Below, piece after piece: positions 8,333 through 15,168 of a stretch of DNA of 44,727 nucleotides; positions within the stretch are counted from its first letter, which is position 1, and each line of letters opens with the position of its first letter. The translations under genes were made by a program, and so were the position numbers. The stretch is taken from assembly GCA_025449645.1 (NCBI GenBank), contig JANWIY010000056.1:1-44727 (forward strand). The letters run 5' to 3'. Source of the stretch: Chitinophagaceae bacterium (lineage in GTDB: Bacteria; Bacteroidota; Bacteroidia; Chitinophagales; Chitinophagaceae). The notes under the pieces were generated by a model. It did not search any database and was not told the origin of the DNA. It worked only from the letters and a program-made list of their open reading frames with translations.

Positions 8333-8728
8333 ATGAAAAAGAAGGCAACGAGTAATTTGACGAAGCGGGTGACGGTTAGATTTTCACCAGAAGAATATTC
8401 TAAAATATTCCAGTCGTACAAGCGAACAACCAACCAACGACTAAGTGAATTTTTCCGGTTAGTTATGCTTGAAAAACCCGTTACAGTTAATACTAGAAAC
8501 CAATCGCTGGACGAAGTTCAGACGGAATTAATTGCCATTAAAAATGAGTTAAGAGCGATCGGAAATAACTTCAATCAATCGGTCAGAAAACCGCATTTGA
8601 TCGAGAATATTTCCGGGGCCAGAATCTGGATGGTTGACCAGGAATCAAGATGGCTTGACAACATGAAAAAACTGGACGAATTCTCTTTAAAAATTAGTAA
8701 AATTTCCAGGTCATGGTTGCCAGAATAA
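8333..8728 (+). CDS. MobC-like relaxosome accessory protein
   Basis: A 131-aa protein from the ATG at 8333, which has a GAAGGG-like purine stretch just upstream; a longer TTG-initiated frame is open but lacks homology-like features. The N-terminal third is ribbon-helix-helix-like (KRVTVRFSPEEYSKIFQSYK). The middle is a helix typical of plasmid mobilization MobC proteins (LIAIKNELRAIGNNFNQSVRK). MobC proteins bind oriT and help the relaxase nick. The gene overlaps the relaxase start by 16 nt, the usual mobC-relaxase arrangement in Bacteroidota elements. The partner relaxase is broken, so this gene may have no function left. Confidence 0.78.
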   Translation: MKKKATSNLTKRVTVRFSPEEYSKIFQSYKRTTNQRLSEFFRLVMLEKPVTVNTRNQSLDEVQTELIAIKNELRAIGNNFNQSVRKPHLIENISGARIWMVDQESRWLDNMKKLDEFSLKISKISRSWLPE

Positions 8729-9087
8729 ATACCGGAAAAAATATTGCGAATTCACTCAATTATAATGAACAAAAAGTGCATGCTGAAAGGGCTGAATTGA
8801 TTTCTGCTTCGGGATTTTTGCAGGAGCCGGGCAGTGATTTGGGTAAAGAATATAGTGCAAAGGGTATTTTAGAACGGCTTGAACTTGGCGAAAGACCGGT
8901 TCAAAACCCTGGTTTGAAACCACTAATAAGTAGTCAGTCGGCCGGTAATTGCGAAAATTCTAAATAGGGCGATAAAAATGACCTGTTGGATATTTTACTT
9001 CAGCCTGAAAATATGCCTGAAAATCTAGTGCCATATCCGTTCAAAAAGGATGTTAAAAAGAAGAAGAAAAGGGGGCTTTCTATTTAA
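8713..9087 (+). pseudogene. Relaxase remnant with the central region deleted
   Basis: The frame begins MVARINTGKNIANSLNYNEQ, the start of Bacteroidota MobB-type relaxases, and keeps about 75 relaxase-like residues. It meets a TAG at 8965-8967, then continues in the same frame with a lysine-rich tail (VKKKKKRGLSI) ending at 9087. Relaxases of this type are usually above 300 aa, so the catalytic histidine-triad core is missing. An internal deletion, rather than two unrelated ORFs, best explains one frame carrying both ends. Confidence 0.75.
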
Positions 9088-9098
9088 ACAACTATGTA

Positions 9099-9118
9099 TT
9101 TGTTTTTATTAAAACAAA
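9099..9118. repeat. Inverted repeat before higBA
   Basis: TTTGTTTT and AAAACAAA are separated by 4 nt, 34 bases before the toxin start. It could be the autoregulatory operator of the HigBA pair or the terminator of the relaxase remnant; the TTTG inside may also be a -33 element. Confidence 0.4.
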
Positions 9119-9151
9119 AACCTACCTTAGGCGTTAGTATGGTACAATCAG

Positions 9152-9433
9152 ATGGTAAAATCGTTTGGCTCAAAGGAGACGGAAAAAGTATGGAGCGGCA
9201 AGGGATCTGCAAAGCTACCTCGGCCTATCCAGAATAGGGCATTAGTTAAACTCAGAATTTTAAACAATACCAAGGTATTAGATCAATTAAAAATTCCTCC
9301 ATCCAATCATTTGGAAAAGCTTGGGAAAGACTTAAAAGGCTTCTATTCGATCAGAATTAACGAACAGTGGAGAATAATTTTTAAATGGATTGATGGAAAC
9401 AGTTTTGATGTTGAAATAGTCGACTACCATTAA
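9152..9433 (+). CDS. higB: HigB-type mRNA interferase toxin
   Basis: A 93-aa RelE-superfamily toxin that cleaves mRNA on the ribosome. The pattern KSFGSKETEKVWSG, then LRILNNTKVLDQLKIPPSNHLEKLG, then DLKGFYSIRINEQWRIIFKW and DVEIVDYH is characteristic of the HigB/plasmid-maintenance killer group. The toxin gene precedes the antitoxin gene, the usual HigBA order, with 4 nt between. As cargo of an integrative element it would favour retention of the element, and it may also limit phage growth (family knowledge, not shown here). Confidence 0.92.
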   Translation: MVKSFGSKETEKVWSGKGSAKLPRPIQNRALVKLRILNNTKVLDQLKIPPSNHLEKLGKDLKGFYSIRINEQWRIIFKWIDGNSFDVEIVDYH

Positions 9434-9437
9434 AGAA

Positions 9438-9821
9438 ATGCACATGAAAAATTTACACAACCCTCATCCAGGCGAAATACTGTTGACTGAGTTTATGGAG
9501 CCATTTGAATTGACCAATTACAGACTGGCAAAGGATCTGAATATACCGGAATCCCGAATCGGTAAAATTGTTAAAGGGGAAAGAAGAATAACGGCTGATA
9601 CCGCCCTCCGACTGGAAATGTATTTTGGAATGGACGCCTCTTTTTGGCTGGGTCTGCAAAATGATTACGATTTATTGGAGGAAAAGAGGGTAAAAGAAAA
9701 ACAACCTTTATTAATCAAATTGTATGAAAAGATGACCTCCGGTAGAATTTCTCCTAACCAGCGGATAAAAAGCACCGTAGAAAAATCGGAATTCAAACAC
9801 AAACGATTACATAAGGTTTAA
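9438..9821 (+). CDS. higA: HigA-type antitoxin
   Basis: Xre-type helix-turn-helix antitoxin, 127 aa from ATG 9438 (a second ATG at 9444 is equally plausible). The HigA signature is clear: HPGEILLTEFMEP, then LAKDLNIPESRIGKIVKGERRIT as the helix-turn-helix, then TALRLEMYFGMDASFWLGLQNDYDL. After the domain a basic tail of about 35 residues extends beyond the usual length of around 95-100 aa; it could alter toxin or DNA binding. It should neutralise the upstream HigB and repress the pair. Confidence 0.92.
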   Translation: MHMKNLHNPHPGEILLTEFMEPFELTNYRLAKDLNIPESRIGKIVKGERRITADTALRLEMYFGMDASFWLGLQNDYDLLEEKRVKEKQPLLIKLYEKMTSGRISPNQRIKSTVEKSEFKHKRLHKV

Positions 9822-9865
9822 AATACGGTGACAGTTGTTTCCCGTACGCCACTCACTTGAAGAAA

Positions 9866-10351
9866 ATGACATATCAAGAGTTCACTAAACGTTTTAAACT
9901 TCAAACCGAATCGCTTTCTTATCATAAGCAAGTTGATTTGGCTATTTCAGTTTGCAAGAGGCTTTTCTTTGATTATCAAAAATTCGCAGAGGACAATAGC
10001 TGGGGAAATCCAGACTTAATTTTTGACACAATTAAATTTATTGAAGACTTCAAAGAATTAGGGGCTGAGAAGAATCTACTTAGAGAACAAATTAATAAAA
10101 TTGTTACTATTACACCGGATACCGATGATTTCGGTGACGCTAGCTATGCATTGAACTCTTGTGTTGCAGTTTGTGAAACCTTGGACTTTTTGACTGATCA
10201 TAAAGCAGAACATATTTATGCAATTGGAACATGCTTAACTGATATCATTGATTTTAAGATACATGAAAACAATGTTCTGGTTGAGAATGAAATCGATAAG
10301 AATCCTGAAATGATTGCAGCGAGAAAATATTTGCTCGAATTGTCACGATAG
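9866..10351 (+). CDS. DUF416 (YjaG-like) family protein
   Basis: A 161-aa soluble helical protein from the ATG at 9866 (the longest open frame would start at TTG 9857). It follows the DUF416 pattern known from E. coli YjaG: LAISVCKRLFFDYQKFAED near the start, then the DDFGDASYALNSCVAVCETLDFL block (DDF-x-Y-A-x-D/N-x-C-V-A), and a C-terminal KNPEMIAARKYLLEL. The biochemical role of DUF416 is unknown to me. It stands alone between HigBA and the DUF2971 gene within the element. Confidence 0.75.
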   Translation: MTYQEFTKRFKLQTESLSYHKQVDLAISVCKRLFFDYQKFAEDNSWGNPDLIFDTIKFIEDFKELGAEKNLLREQINKIVTITPDTDDFGDASYALNSCVAVCETLDFLTDHKAEHIYAIGTCLTDIIDFKIHENNVLVENEIDKNPEMIAARKYLLELSR

Positions 10352-10498
10352 CGGCGTACAACTTTGGGTCTCTGCTATGCCAGCTTTAGAATTGATTCTA
10401 TTGAACTTTGGTACATCGGCCGTAGGGTAAAATCAAACAGTCCTATAATGACGACTAATCTTAATTGACTAAATAGTAAATTTAGCAAACAATTGTTT

Positions 10499-11284
10499 AT
10501 GCCAATATTATCACCAGACCCGCCAAATGCTCCAGTTTTTTACCCCAAACAGGAATACAATCTTTCCAAGTACATGGACATAACCAAGTTCGTTTCTATG
10601 TTATTTAAGCAATCATTATTTTTTTGCAGAGTAGACAAATTGGAAGATAGATTTGAAGGCACATCACATAAAACAAATTTTGAAGCAAGGGTACGGAAAG
10701 TAAAGCAAATGCAAAATTCAGGTCGCCTTCAAACCAACTGGGATGATGCCAAAATAAGGGAAGAAGAAAAATACATGGAGACATTTGAAGAGCAACTAAG
10801 AAGCTTACATTGTATTGATTGTTGGAACATCAGCAACGGCGAATCTGCCGCCTTATGGAAGATATATTCAGATTTTAATAAAGGAATTATGATTCAGTCG
10901 ACTATACCTAAATTAATCGACGCTTTTCTAGACACAGAGCAAGCCTTGGGTATGAGTGAAGTTCAGTATAAGCTTTTTAAGGAAACAACTTTGCCGTATG
11001 GCAACAGCAATTATGCTTTTCTGTATAAGCAAAAAGCTTACAATTATGAGGAAGAAATCAGATTGCTTTATTCACTGACTGAAAAAGCAAAAAATTGGCA
11101 ATTTGACTGGACAAAGGAAGAAGTTGCAGAAGGAGTTTATATAAAAGTTGATTTGGGTAAACTTATTGATAAAATTGTTTTGAGTCCTTATTCACCAAAG
11201 TGGTTTTTTGAGTTGGTTACAGATATTACTAAACGATACGGATTAAATAAACCAATTGAGAAATCTGAATTTAGTATTTATTAA
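10499..11284 (+). CDS. DUF2971-family protein
   Basis: A 261-aa protein from ATG 10499. DUF2971 features are LFFCRVDKLEDRFEGT (family core: an aromatic segment, then D-x-F/L-D-x-F-E), CWNISNGESAALWKIYSDFNKGIMIQST (the C-x-S-x-x-x-x-S-x-x-M/L-W-x-x-Y motif followed by the G-hydrophobic strand), then YKQKAYNYEEEIRLLY and KIVLSP. The enzyme activity of this family is unassigned; members occur often in mobile and variable regions. It sits among other accessory genes here, so a defence-related role is possible but unproven. Confidence 0.8.
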   Translation: MPILSPDPPNAPVFYPKQEYNLSKYMDITKFVSMLFKQSLFFCRVDKLEDRFEGTSHKTNFEARVRKVKQMQNSGRLQTNWDDAKIREEEKYMETFEEQLRSLHCIDCWNISNGESAALWKIYSDFNKGIMIQSTIPKLIDAFLDTEQALGMSEVQYKLFKETTLPYGNSNYAFLYKQKAYNYEEEIRLLYSLTEKAKNWQFDWTKEEVAEGVYIKVDLGKLIDKIVLSPYSPKWFFELVTDITKRYGLNKPIEKSEFSIY

Positions 11285-11407
11285 AGACGATTTGAAATCT
11301 CAGCTTCAGTTCCAAATGTAAAATATCAATAGATCGAGATAAGGAACCCACGAAACAAACTATTTAGATTAGGTTATGCGAATTCTAGCCACATTATTTA
11401 TGTTACT

Positions 11408-11737
11408 ATGAAAAAATACAAATCAGAAATCACTGGACATTTGGACATATTTATTGCAGATAACGAAGATGAATTTGAGGGTGAAACAGAAAAATGGCAG
11501 GATATATTAATTCATGGAGACAAAGAAGGCCTTAAATCTTTTGCAAGACTGTTGATAAGGCTGGCTGACTTAAACCAAGATAATGTTAAGGGCCTTCCAG
11601 TTGGGGCAAGGGAACACGTTCATTTGCGGCCTAATATTGACATAAGTAAAAGTTCGGTAGAAGTAATTGTCGGAAGAATAGATGCGAGAGGGACAAGTGT
11701 TTTTTACGATCGATACGTTGCAAAAGACGGGAAATAG
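11408..11737 (+). CDS. Imm32-like small protein
   Basis: A 109-aa acidic protein. The core ILIHGDKEGLKSFARLLIRLADL followed by PVGAREHVHLRPN resembles the Imm32 type of predicted immunity proteins (gly-x-x-glu-gly-leu helix, then a polar HVHL strand). No toxin with a polymorphic C-terminal domain is visible nearby, so if the family call is right this is an orphan immunity gene carried as cargo. The assignment rests on a short motif and is tentative. Confidence 0.55.
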   Translation: MKKYKSEITGHLDIFIADNEDEFEGETEKWQDILIHGDKEGLKSFARLLIRLADLNQDNVKGLPVGAREHVHLRPNIDISKSSVEVIVGRIDARGTSVFYDRYVAKDGK

Positions 11738-11815
11738 AAGTTATTGAACAAAAACTGTGTCAATAATACTCTTGTATAATCATCAAGGTATACAATTGTA
11801 AAACCCCACATAACT

Positions 11816-11839
11816 TCAATAAAGTTTCACCTTTATTGA
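11816..11839 (+). terminator. Hairpin downstream of the last cargo gene
   Basis: The 9-bp perfect arms TCAATAAAG / CTTTATTGA have a 6-nt loop. It lies 79 nt behind the last cargo stop codon and 108 nt before the right repeat, so it may end cargo transcription or serve as a recombination arm site. No strong T-run follows. A copy of GGTGTAAAATTCGGTGACAC lies near 11878. Confidence 0.4.
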
Positions 11840-11947
11840 TCCGAATTTGAGATTTTATGTAATTTGCCTTGATATCGGGTGTAAAATTCGGTGACACTCA
11901 ATTTCGATAGCTCTCAAATATAATACGGGTGCGGTTTATCAAACACC

Positions 11948-11975
11948 GTTCGATTCTCCTCACCTCCACTTTTTA
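11948..11975 (+). other. Right direct repeat of the ssrA 3' end (attR)
   Basis: Exact 28-nt copy of 4510-4537. It is followed by its own terminator hairpin, inverted repeat and integrase start, so it also works as the left junction of a second, decayed element. Confidence 0.9.
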
Positions 11976-11992
11976 AGGACTTGTATTGTATC

Positions 11993-12025
11993 AAAAGCTC
12001 GTAAAGACTGATTTTACGAGCTTTT
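11993..12025 (+). terminator. Terminator hairpin behind the right repeat
   Basis: AAAAGCTCGTAAA pairs perfectly with TTTACGAGCTTTT around a short loop, with a following T-rich run. It is the relative of 4555-4588 and probably resembles the original terminator at this att site before the latest insertion. Confidence 0.7.
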
Positions 12026-12082
12026 TGTTTTTTAGCCCCGCCGGATTTCACCCAAAAATCGCCTTGTTGGGGTGTAAAATTT

Positions 12083-12114
12083 GGTGTAATTGATTTTAGA
12101 ATATCAATTACACC
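12083..12114 (+). repeat. Second inverted repeat, co-varied relative of 4647-4680
   Basis: The 12-bp perfect arms GGTGTAATTGAT / ATCAATTACACC have an 8-nt loop, preceded by the same CCGCCGGATTTCACCCAAAA context seen near 4601. Both arms differ from the first copy in matching positions, so base pairing has been kept. Confidence 0.75.
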
Positions 12115-12187
12115 GAATTGACGTCAATATGTTGGGAATCAAGATGTTCAAAATCTAAACACGATGATTTCAGCTGTGGGTGAAGTA

Positions 12188-12214
12188 GTATTTTTAAACT
12201 TTAAATACACCGGA
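12188..12214 (+). promoter_or_regulatory. Palindromic integrase leader, second copy
   Basis: The block is identical over 27 nt to 4752-4778 and ends one base before the ATG of the integrase fragment at 12216. It marks the start of a second element of the same family. Confidence 0.65.
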
Positions 12215-12215
12215 A

Positions 12216-12290
12216 ATGGGAAACTCAATTCATCCTCTCTTTTTCCTGAGGAAAACAGCCAAAACATGCTCAGGATTACATAAAAAATAA
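12216..12290 (+). pseudogene. Truncated integrase N-terminus of a second element
   Basis: Twenty-four codons beginning MGNSIHPLFFLRKT resemble the arm-binding start of Bacteroidota tyrosine integrases (a LFF-x-R-K strand). They end at a TAA, and nothing integrase-like follows. With the shared leader and inverted repeat, this is the scar of an older element at the same ssrA site; its body was lost or replaced by the genes to the right. Confidence 0.65.
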
Positions 12291-12301
12291 TTGAATTAAA
12301 A

Positions 12302-12350
12302 TTTGTGTAACTCAAAAGTTACCTTTATATTTGCGTAACCTAAAAGTTAC
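12302..12350 (+). promoter_or_regulatory. Promoter with two palindromic operators of the SRPBCC/ArsR operon
   Basis: A TTTG at 12302-12305 and TATATTTG at 12326-12333 form a Bacteroidota promoter with a 20-nt spacer. Two palindromes overlap it: GTAAC-TCAAAA-GTTAC (12307-12322) lies between the elements, and GTAAC-CTAAAA-GTTAC (12335-12350) lies between the -7 box and the start codon. Their placement would block RNA polymerase, as expected for an ArsR-type repressor encoded in this operon. The same pair recurs at 16614-16657. Confidence 0.8.
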
Positions 12351-12355
12351 TTAAT

Positions 12356-12805
12356 ATGACAGACAACATCAAACACAAGTATTTCTTTTCCCATCCTCCC
12401 GAACAGGTCTGGGAATATCTGACCAGGGCCGAACTGTTGGAACTCTGGCTCATGCCGAATAATTTCCAGCCCATTCCGGGGCAGGATTTCCAGTTTAAAA
12501 TAAAGCCAATGCCTCAGCTCGATTTCGACGGCATCGTCTATTGCAAGGTGCTGGAAATAGTGCCTTATCAAACGCTTTCGTATTCCTGGAAATCCGGTCC
12601 GGGTAACGGAAAAATCGAACTGGATTCCATAGTGGTTTGGAAACTGATCCCGAAAGACAATGGCACAGAGCTAGTGCTGGAACATACCGGCTTCAGGGGA
12701 TTCGATAATCTTGGTATGTTCTCGGCAATGAATGAGGGATGGTTCAAAAATATACAAAAGATCGCTGAACTCTTAAAAGCTGCAAACCGTGAAACAAAGC
12801 TTTGA
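12356..12805 (+). CDS. SRPBCC (AHSA1-like) domain protein
   Basis: A 149-aa single-domain START/SRPBCC fold protein of the AHSA1 type: N-terminal strand IKHKYFFSHPPEQVWEYLT, then ELLELWLMP, the central YSWKS strand, TELVLEHTGF, and a C-terminal helix EGWFKNIQKIAELL. Such proteins bind hydrophobic ligands; the ligand here is unknown. It is the first gene of the operon and overlaps the ArsR-type regulator gene by 17 nt. That pairing (ArsR regulator with AHSA1 domain) is common in bacteria. The ATG follows the second operator by 5 nt. Confidence 0.88.
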   Translation: MTDNIKHKYFFSHPPEQVWEYLTRAELLELWLMPNNFQPIPGQDFQFKIKPMPQLDFDGIVYCKVLEIVPYQTLSYSWKSGPGNGKIELDSIVVWKLIPKDNGTELVLEHTGFRGFDNLGMFSAMNEGWFKNIQKIAELLKAANRETKL

Positions 12806-13109
12806 TGTATTCCAGGTGGTCGCCGACCCCAGCCGGAGACAGATATTGCGGCTGCTGTTAAAAGACAGCCTGACGATAAACTCATTGGCCGAACATTTTG
12901 ACATGAGCCGGCCTGCCGTTTCCAAACATATAAAAATACTGCATGGGGCCGGGTTTATCTCTATCCAGGACATCGGCAGAGAAAGACATTGCATACTCAA
13001 ACAGGAGGGGTTTGAAAAGTTGCAGGAATGGATAAACTACTTTGATAATTTCTGGCTGTCAAAACTGGAAAAATTAAAATTACTGTTAGCCAACAAACTT
13101 AAAAATTGA
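12789..13109 (+). CDS. ArsR-family transcriptional regulator
   Basis: A 106-aa winged-helix protein with a GTG start inside the end of the previous gene, so translation is probably coupled. The motifs are typical: FQVVADPSRRQILRLLL, then the helix-turn-helix INSLAEHFDMSRPAVSKHIKIL, then the wing with GRERHCIL. No cysteine-rich metal site of the ArsR/SmtB kind is visible, so it belongs to the metal-independent branch linked with SRPBCC genes. I infer that it binds the GTAAC-N6-GTTAC palindromes at 12307-12350 and 16614-16657. Confidence 0.9.
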   Translation: MKQSFDVFQVVADPSRRQILRLLLKDSLTINSLAEHFDMSRPAVSKHIKILHGAGFISIQDIGRERHCILKQEGFEKLQEWINYFDNFWLSKLEKLKLLLANKLKN

Positions 13110-13122
13110 AAATTAAAACAAA

Positions 13123-13590
13123 ATGAAAAAGCAAGACTACACAGCCAGCATCCTGGTCAAAGCCACTGCAAACAAGGCATTCAAAAGCATTAACCATGTT
13201 GCCGCATGGTGGACGGAAAATATAGAAGGCAGTTCCGAAAAACTGAATGATGTTTTTACCATCCAGTTCGGGGAAACCTTTGTAACTATGAAAATAGTCG
13301 AATCCGTTCAGGACAAAAAGGTCGTTTGGAATGTCACCGACTGTTGGCTCCCGTGGCTGTCTGACAAGAAAGAATGGAAGGGCACCCGGATCGTCTTTGA
13401 AATATCCGCTGAAGGGGATTCAACCAAGGTCCAATTTACGCATGTCGGATTAGAGCCCCAGGTAGAATGTTATGACACTTGTGTAAAAGGCTGGAACCAA
13501 TATTTTAAAGACAGTTTGGCCATGCTGATAAACGAAGGTAAAGGGCTCCCGCAAAGAAAAGTTATTGCGACCGCGGAAGCAGTTAAATAG
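13123..13590 (+). CDS. SRPBCC domain protein, paralogue
   Basis: A 155-aa START-fold protein: YTASILVKATANKAFKSI, then AAWWTENIEG, VVWNVTDCWLPWL, WKGTRIVFEI, VQFTHVGL, and the C-terminal helix KGWNQYFKDSLAMLI. The pattern (WW near 30, T-R-x-x-F-E, F-T-H-x-G-L, the C-x-x-G-W-N helix) matches the products of 15437-15856 and the second half of 15876-16589 better than that of the first gene of its own operon. These are paralogues of one subfamily. It is the third gene of the ArsR operon, 13 nt after the regulator. Confidence 0.87.
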   Translation: MKKQDYTASILVKATANKAFKSINHVAAWWTENIEGSSEKLNDVFTIQFGETFVTMKIVESVQDKKVVWNVTDCWLPWLSDKKEWKGTRIVFEISAEGDSTKVQFTHVGLEPQVECYDTCVKGWNQYFKDSLAMLINEGKGLPQRKVIATAEAVK

Positions 13591-13649
13591 GTCAGCGTGT
13601 CGGGCCGGAAAAGTCGCCAGGGTGACCTTTGAAATACGGATAGAAATAC

Positions 13650-14287
13650 TTACAGATCTTGTTTATAAAGGCTGCCCAGGTTCGTCAATTTTCGTCCCGT
13701 CCTGTTTTCCGCATCCGTTTTGGCCTGCGTCCTTTCAGCAGGCGTTAGTATCTTTTCAAGGTATTGAATCTCACCAATCATTTGTTGTTGGTCGGGGGAA
13801 AAAAAGTCTCTCTTACCCTCGTTATAAATCAGGAACCACATGTATGACTGTTCGTAATTTATCGGGATGATATCCCCATCCCGGTATATCCGTGCGAGAA
13901 TGGCCCAGGCGGAAGTGATTTTTCCTCTTAAAGTCAGATCATCCGGGTTCGGCATCCTAGCCAGCCGGATTGCCCATATCAGCATACTATCTATGTTCTT
14001 TCCGGTTCCGGTTCCATTCATATAGCAGGTGATCACATTGAAAATACAATCTTCGTCGGCTTGCTCCGCGCACTTTAGTGACCAATAAAATGCCATTTTA
14101 AGGACACTCCATAATTATATTCGGCTTCCGGATTTCCTTTTTCTGGGGCCAGCTTAATGAGTGAAATGGCTTTCTTGTAATCCTGTTTGTTAAGTGCTTC
14201 TTTGGATTGACGGTTGAGTTCATCGGCGGTTTGAGCAGGGAGAGAGTTAGAAAGCAATACCAGGGATAAAAGAAAAACCATTTTCAT
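13650..14287 (-). pseudogene. Secreted Sel1/TPR-repeat protein, frameshifted
   Basis: Two overlapping frames form one gene. From ATG 14287 comes a Sec-type signal (MKMVFLLSLVLLSNSLPAQ) and a TPR-like helix pair (SKEALNKQDYKKAISLIKLA, then GNPEAEYNYGVS). Near 14097 the frame shifts, and the rest continues as MAFYWSLKCAEQ, the second half of a Sel1 repeat, down to 13650. A Sel1 repeat normally has about 12 more residues between these parts, so a short deletion that also shifted the frame is likely. The end of the small frame upstream overlaps the start as ATGA. Confidence 0.65.
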
Positions 14288-14472
14288 ACAGGAAAGGTAT
14301 GCTGTTCATCAATTGTAATTACAATCTCCTCTTCAAGTGCCCTTTTCATCGCGCCGATTTCGTCCTCGGGAACAGCATATTTTTTGGCGATGGTCTTCCA
14401 TTTGGCGACCGGAAACCGGACCCTTTTAAGACGGCGCTGAGTCAGGCCTACCCCCAATGCCCTGCCATCCAC
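14284..14472 (-). pseudogene. Possible gene-end remnant (62 codons)
   Basis: The open frame overlaps the end of the WxxGxW gene and stops in an ATGA overlap with the Sel1 gene. The part RFPVAKWKTIAKKYAVPEDEI (written here with its flanks trimmed) looks like the last helices of a larger protein, in the style of HipA C-termini, with no matching upstream part. I do not recognise it with confidence; it may be the tail of a gene whose body was lost. Confidence 0.3.
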
Positions 14473-14741
14473 TTCCAGCCGTACTGGGTATTTTGCCAGT
14501 GGCCTTCATGCCATGAACGACCCTCCCGACGACGCTCCCAGTGGCCCTCGCGCCAGTGGTAACCGCCCCCTGACCAGATCCAGTCTCCGCTGATCCAGAT
14601 GTGTTGAGGACTAGGTGAAGCAGGCCTTACATAAACTACTTCCGCAGGTCGCTCTCTCACAACATATCTTTCACGCACCACACAGGATGCAAAGGACAGA
14701 AAAACAAAGAATGCAACGAAATAAGGTAAGCGATTTTTCAT
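14448..14741 (-). CDS. WxxGxW (YXWGXW) repeat lipoprotein
   Basis: A 97-aa exported protein. A signal sequence ends in the lipobox-like FASC at residues 17-20. Aromatic repeats of the WxxGxW type follow: WISGDWIW, YHWREGHWE, SWHEGHWQN and WKWMAGHWG. Proteins with these repeats are common in Bacteroidota and Proteobacteria envelopes; their role is unknown. It is complete, unlike the genes on both sides. Confidence 0.85.
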   Translation of the reverse strand: MKNRLPYFVAFFVFLSFASCVVRERYVVRERPAEVVYVRPASPSPQHIWISGDWIWSGGGYHWREGHWERRREGRSWHEGHWQNTQYGWKWMAGHWG

Positions 14742-14828
14742 GATGAGGACCTTTTGAATAATAAAGTAAGAAACGTTCTTCTTTGCCGGATATTATTCTT
14801 AAGTTCCTAAAAACTATAAGGTTTAGGG

Positions 14829-15125
14829 TCAATTAACCGGTGCATAACAAAACGAAGAGACATAGATATAGGGATGATGGATATTGATTGCGTTTAAATT
14901 TCCGTCCCCGCTTCCAATATAAACGTATCCCTTACGGATGAGGGGAGATGAAAATATTTTACCCTTAGTTTTAAATTTCATAAGCACGTTCCCAAAGGAA
15001 GCATAATTCTTTAACGTATAAATTCCTGTATGTTCTCCGCCCTGGTGAAAGGAATTCGCCGAATCCTCTTGGCAATAAACAGAACAACTAATCATAACTG
15101 CAATAAGAAAAAATGTTATTTTCAT
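14829..15125 (-). pseudogene. Fragment of a PQQ-type beta-propeller protein
   Basis: Starting at ATG 15125 there is a signal peptide (MKITFFLIAVMISCSVYCQ), about 40 residues, and a single propeller blade, KFKTKGKIFSSPLIRKGYVYIG followed by SGDGNLNAI. This is the strand-loop pattern of PQQ-like repeats, which normally come in seven or eight copies. The frame then ends, so this is either a severely truncated gene or a 5' remnant. It may still be expressed as a small secreted peptide. Confidence 0.55.
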
Positions 15126-15168
15126 AAATTCCATTTATTCATTTTAAGTTAGTACTTCTTTTTGAGTT

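Larger units (their letters stand above)
4510..11975 (+). mobile_element. Integrated element in ssrA, mobilizable type, apparently immobilised
   Basis: The element lies between two exact 28-nt direct repeats of the ssrA 3' end. Left to right it holds a tyrosine integrase, a 422-aa unknown gene, a minus-strand pair of small DNA-binding-type genes, inverted repeats, a MobC-like gene and relaxase remnant, and a HigBA pair. DUF416, DUF2971 and Imm32-like genes follow. The integrase has an internal stop and the relaxase has lost its core, so excision and transfer probably need help from elsewhere or no longer occur. The cargo looks more AT-rich than the flanking core genes, as expected of recent arrivals. 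Confidence 0.85.

Noticed and set aside
9810-9850. AAAATACGGTGACAG near the end of higA, similar to the TTCGGTGACAC motif
   Set aside because: Only a short match and no att or hairpin partner next to it; probably coincidence.
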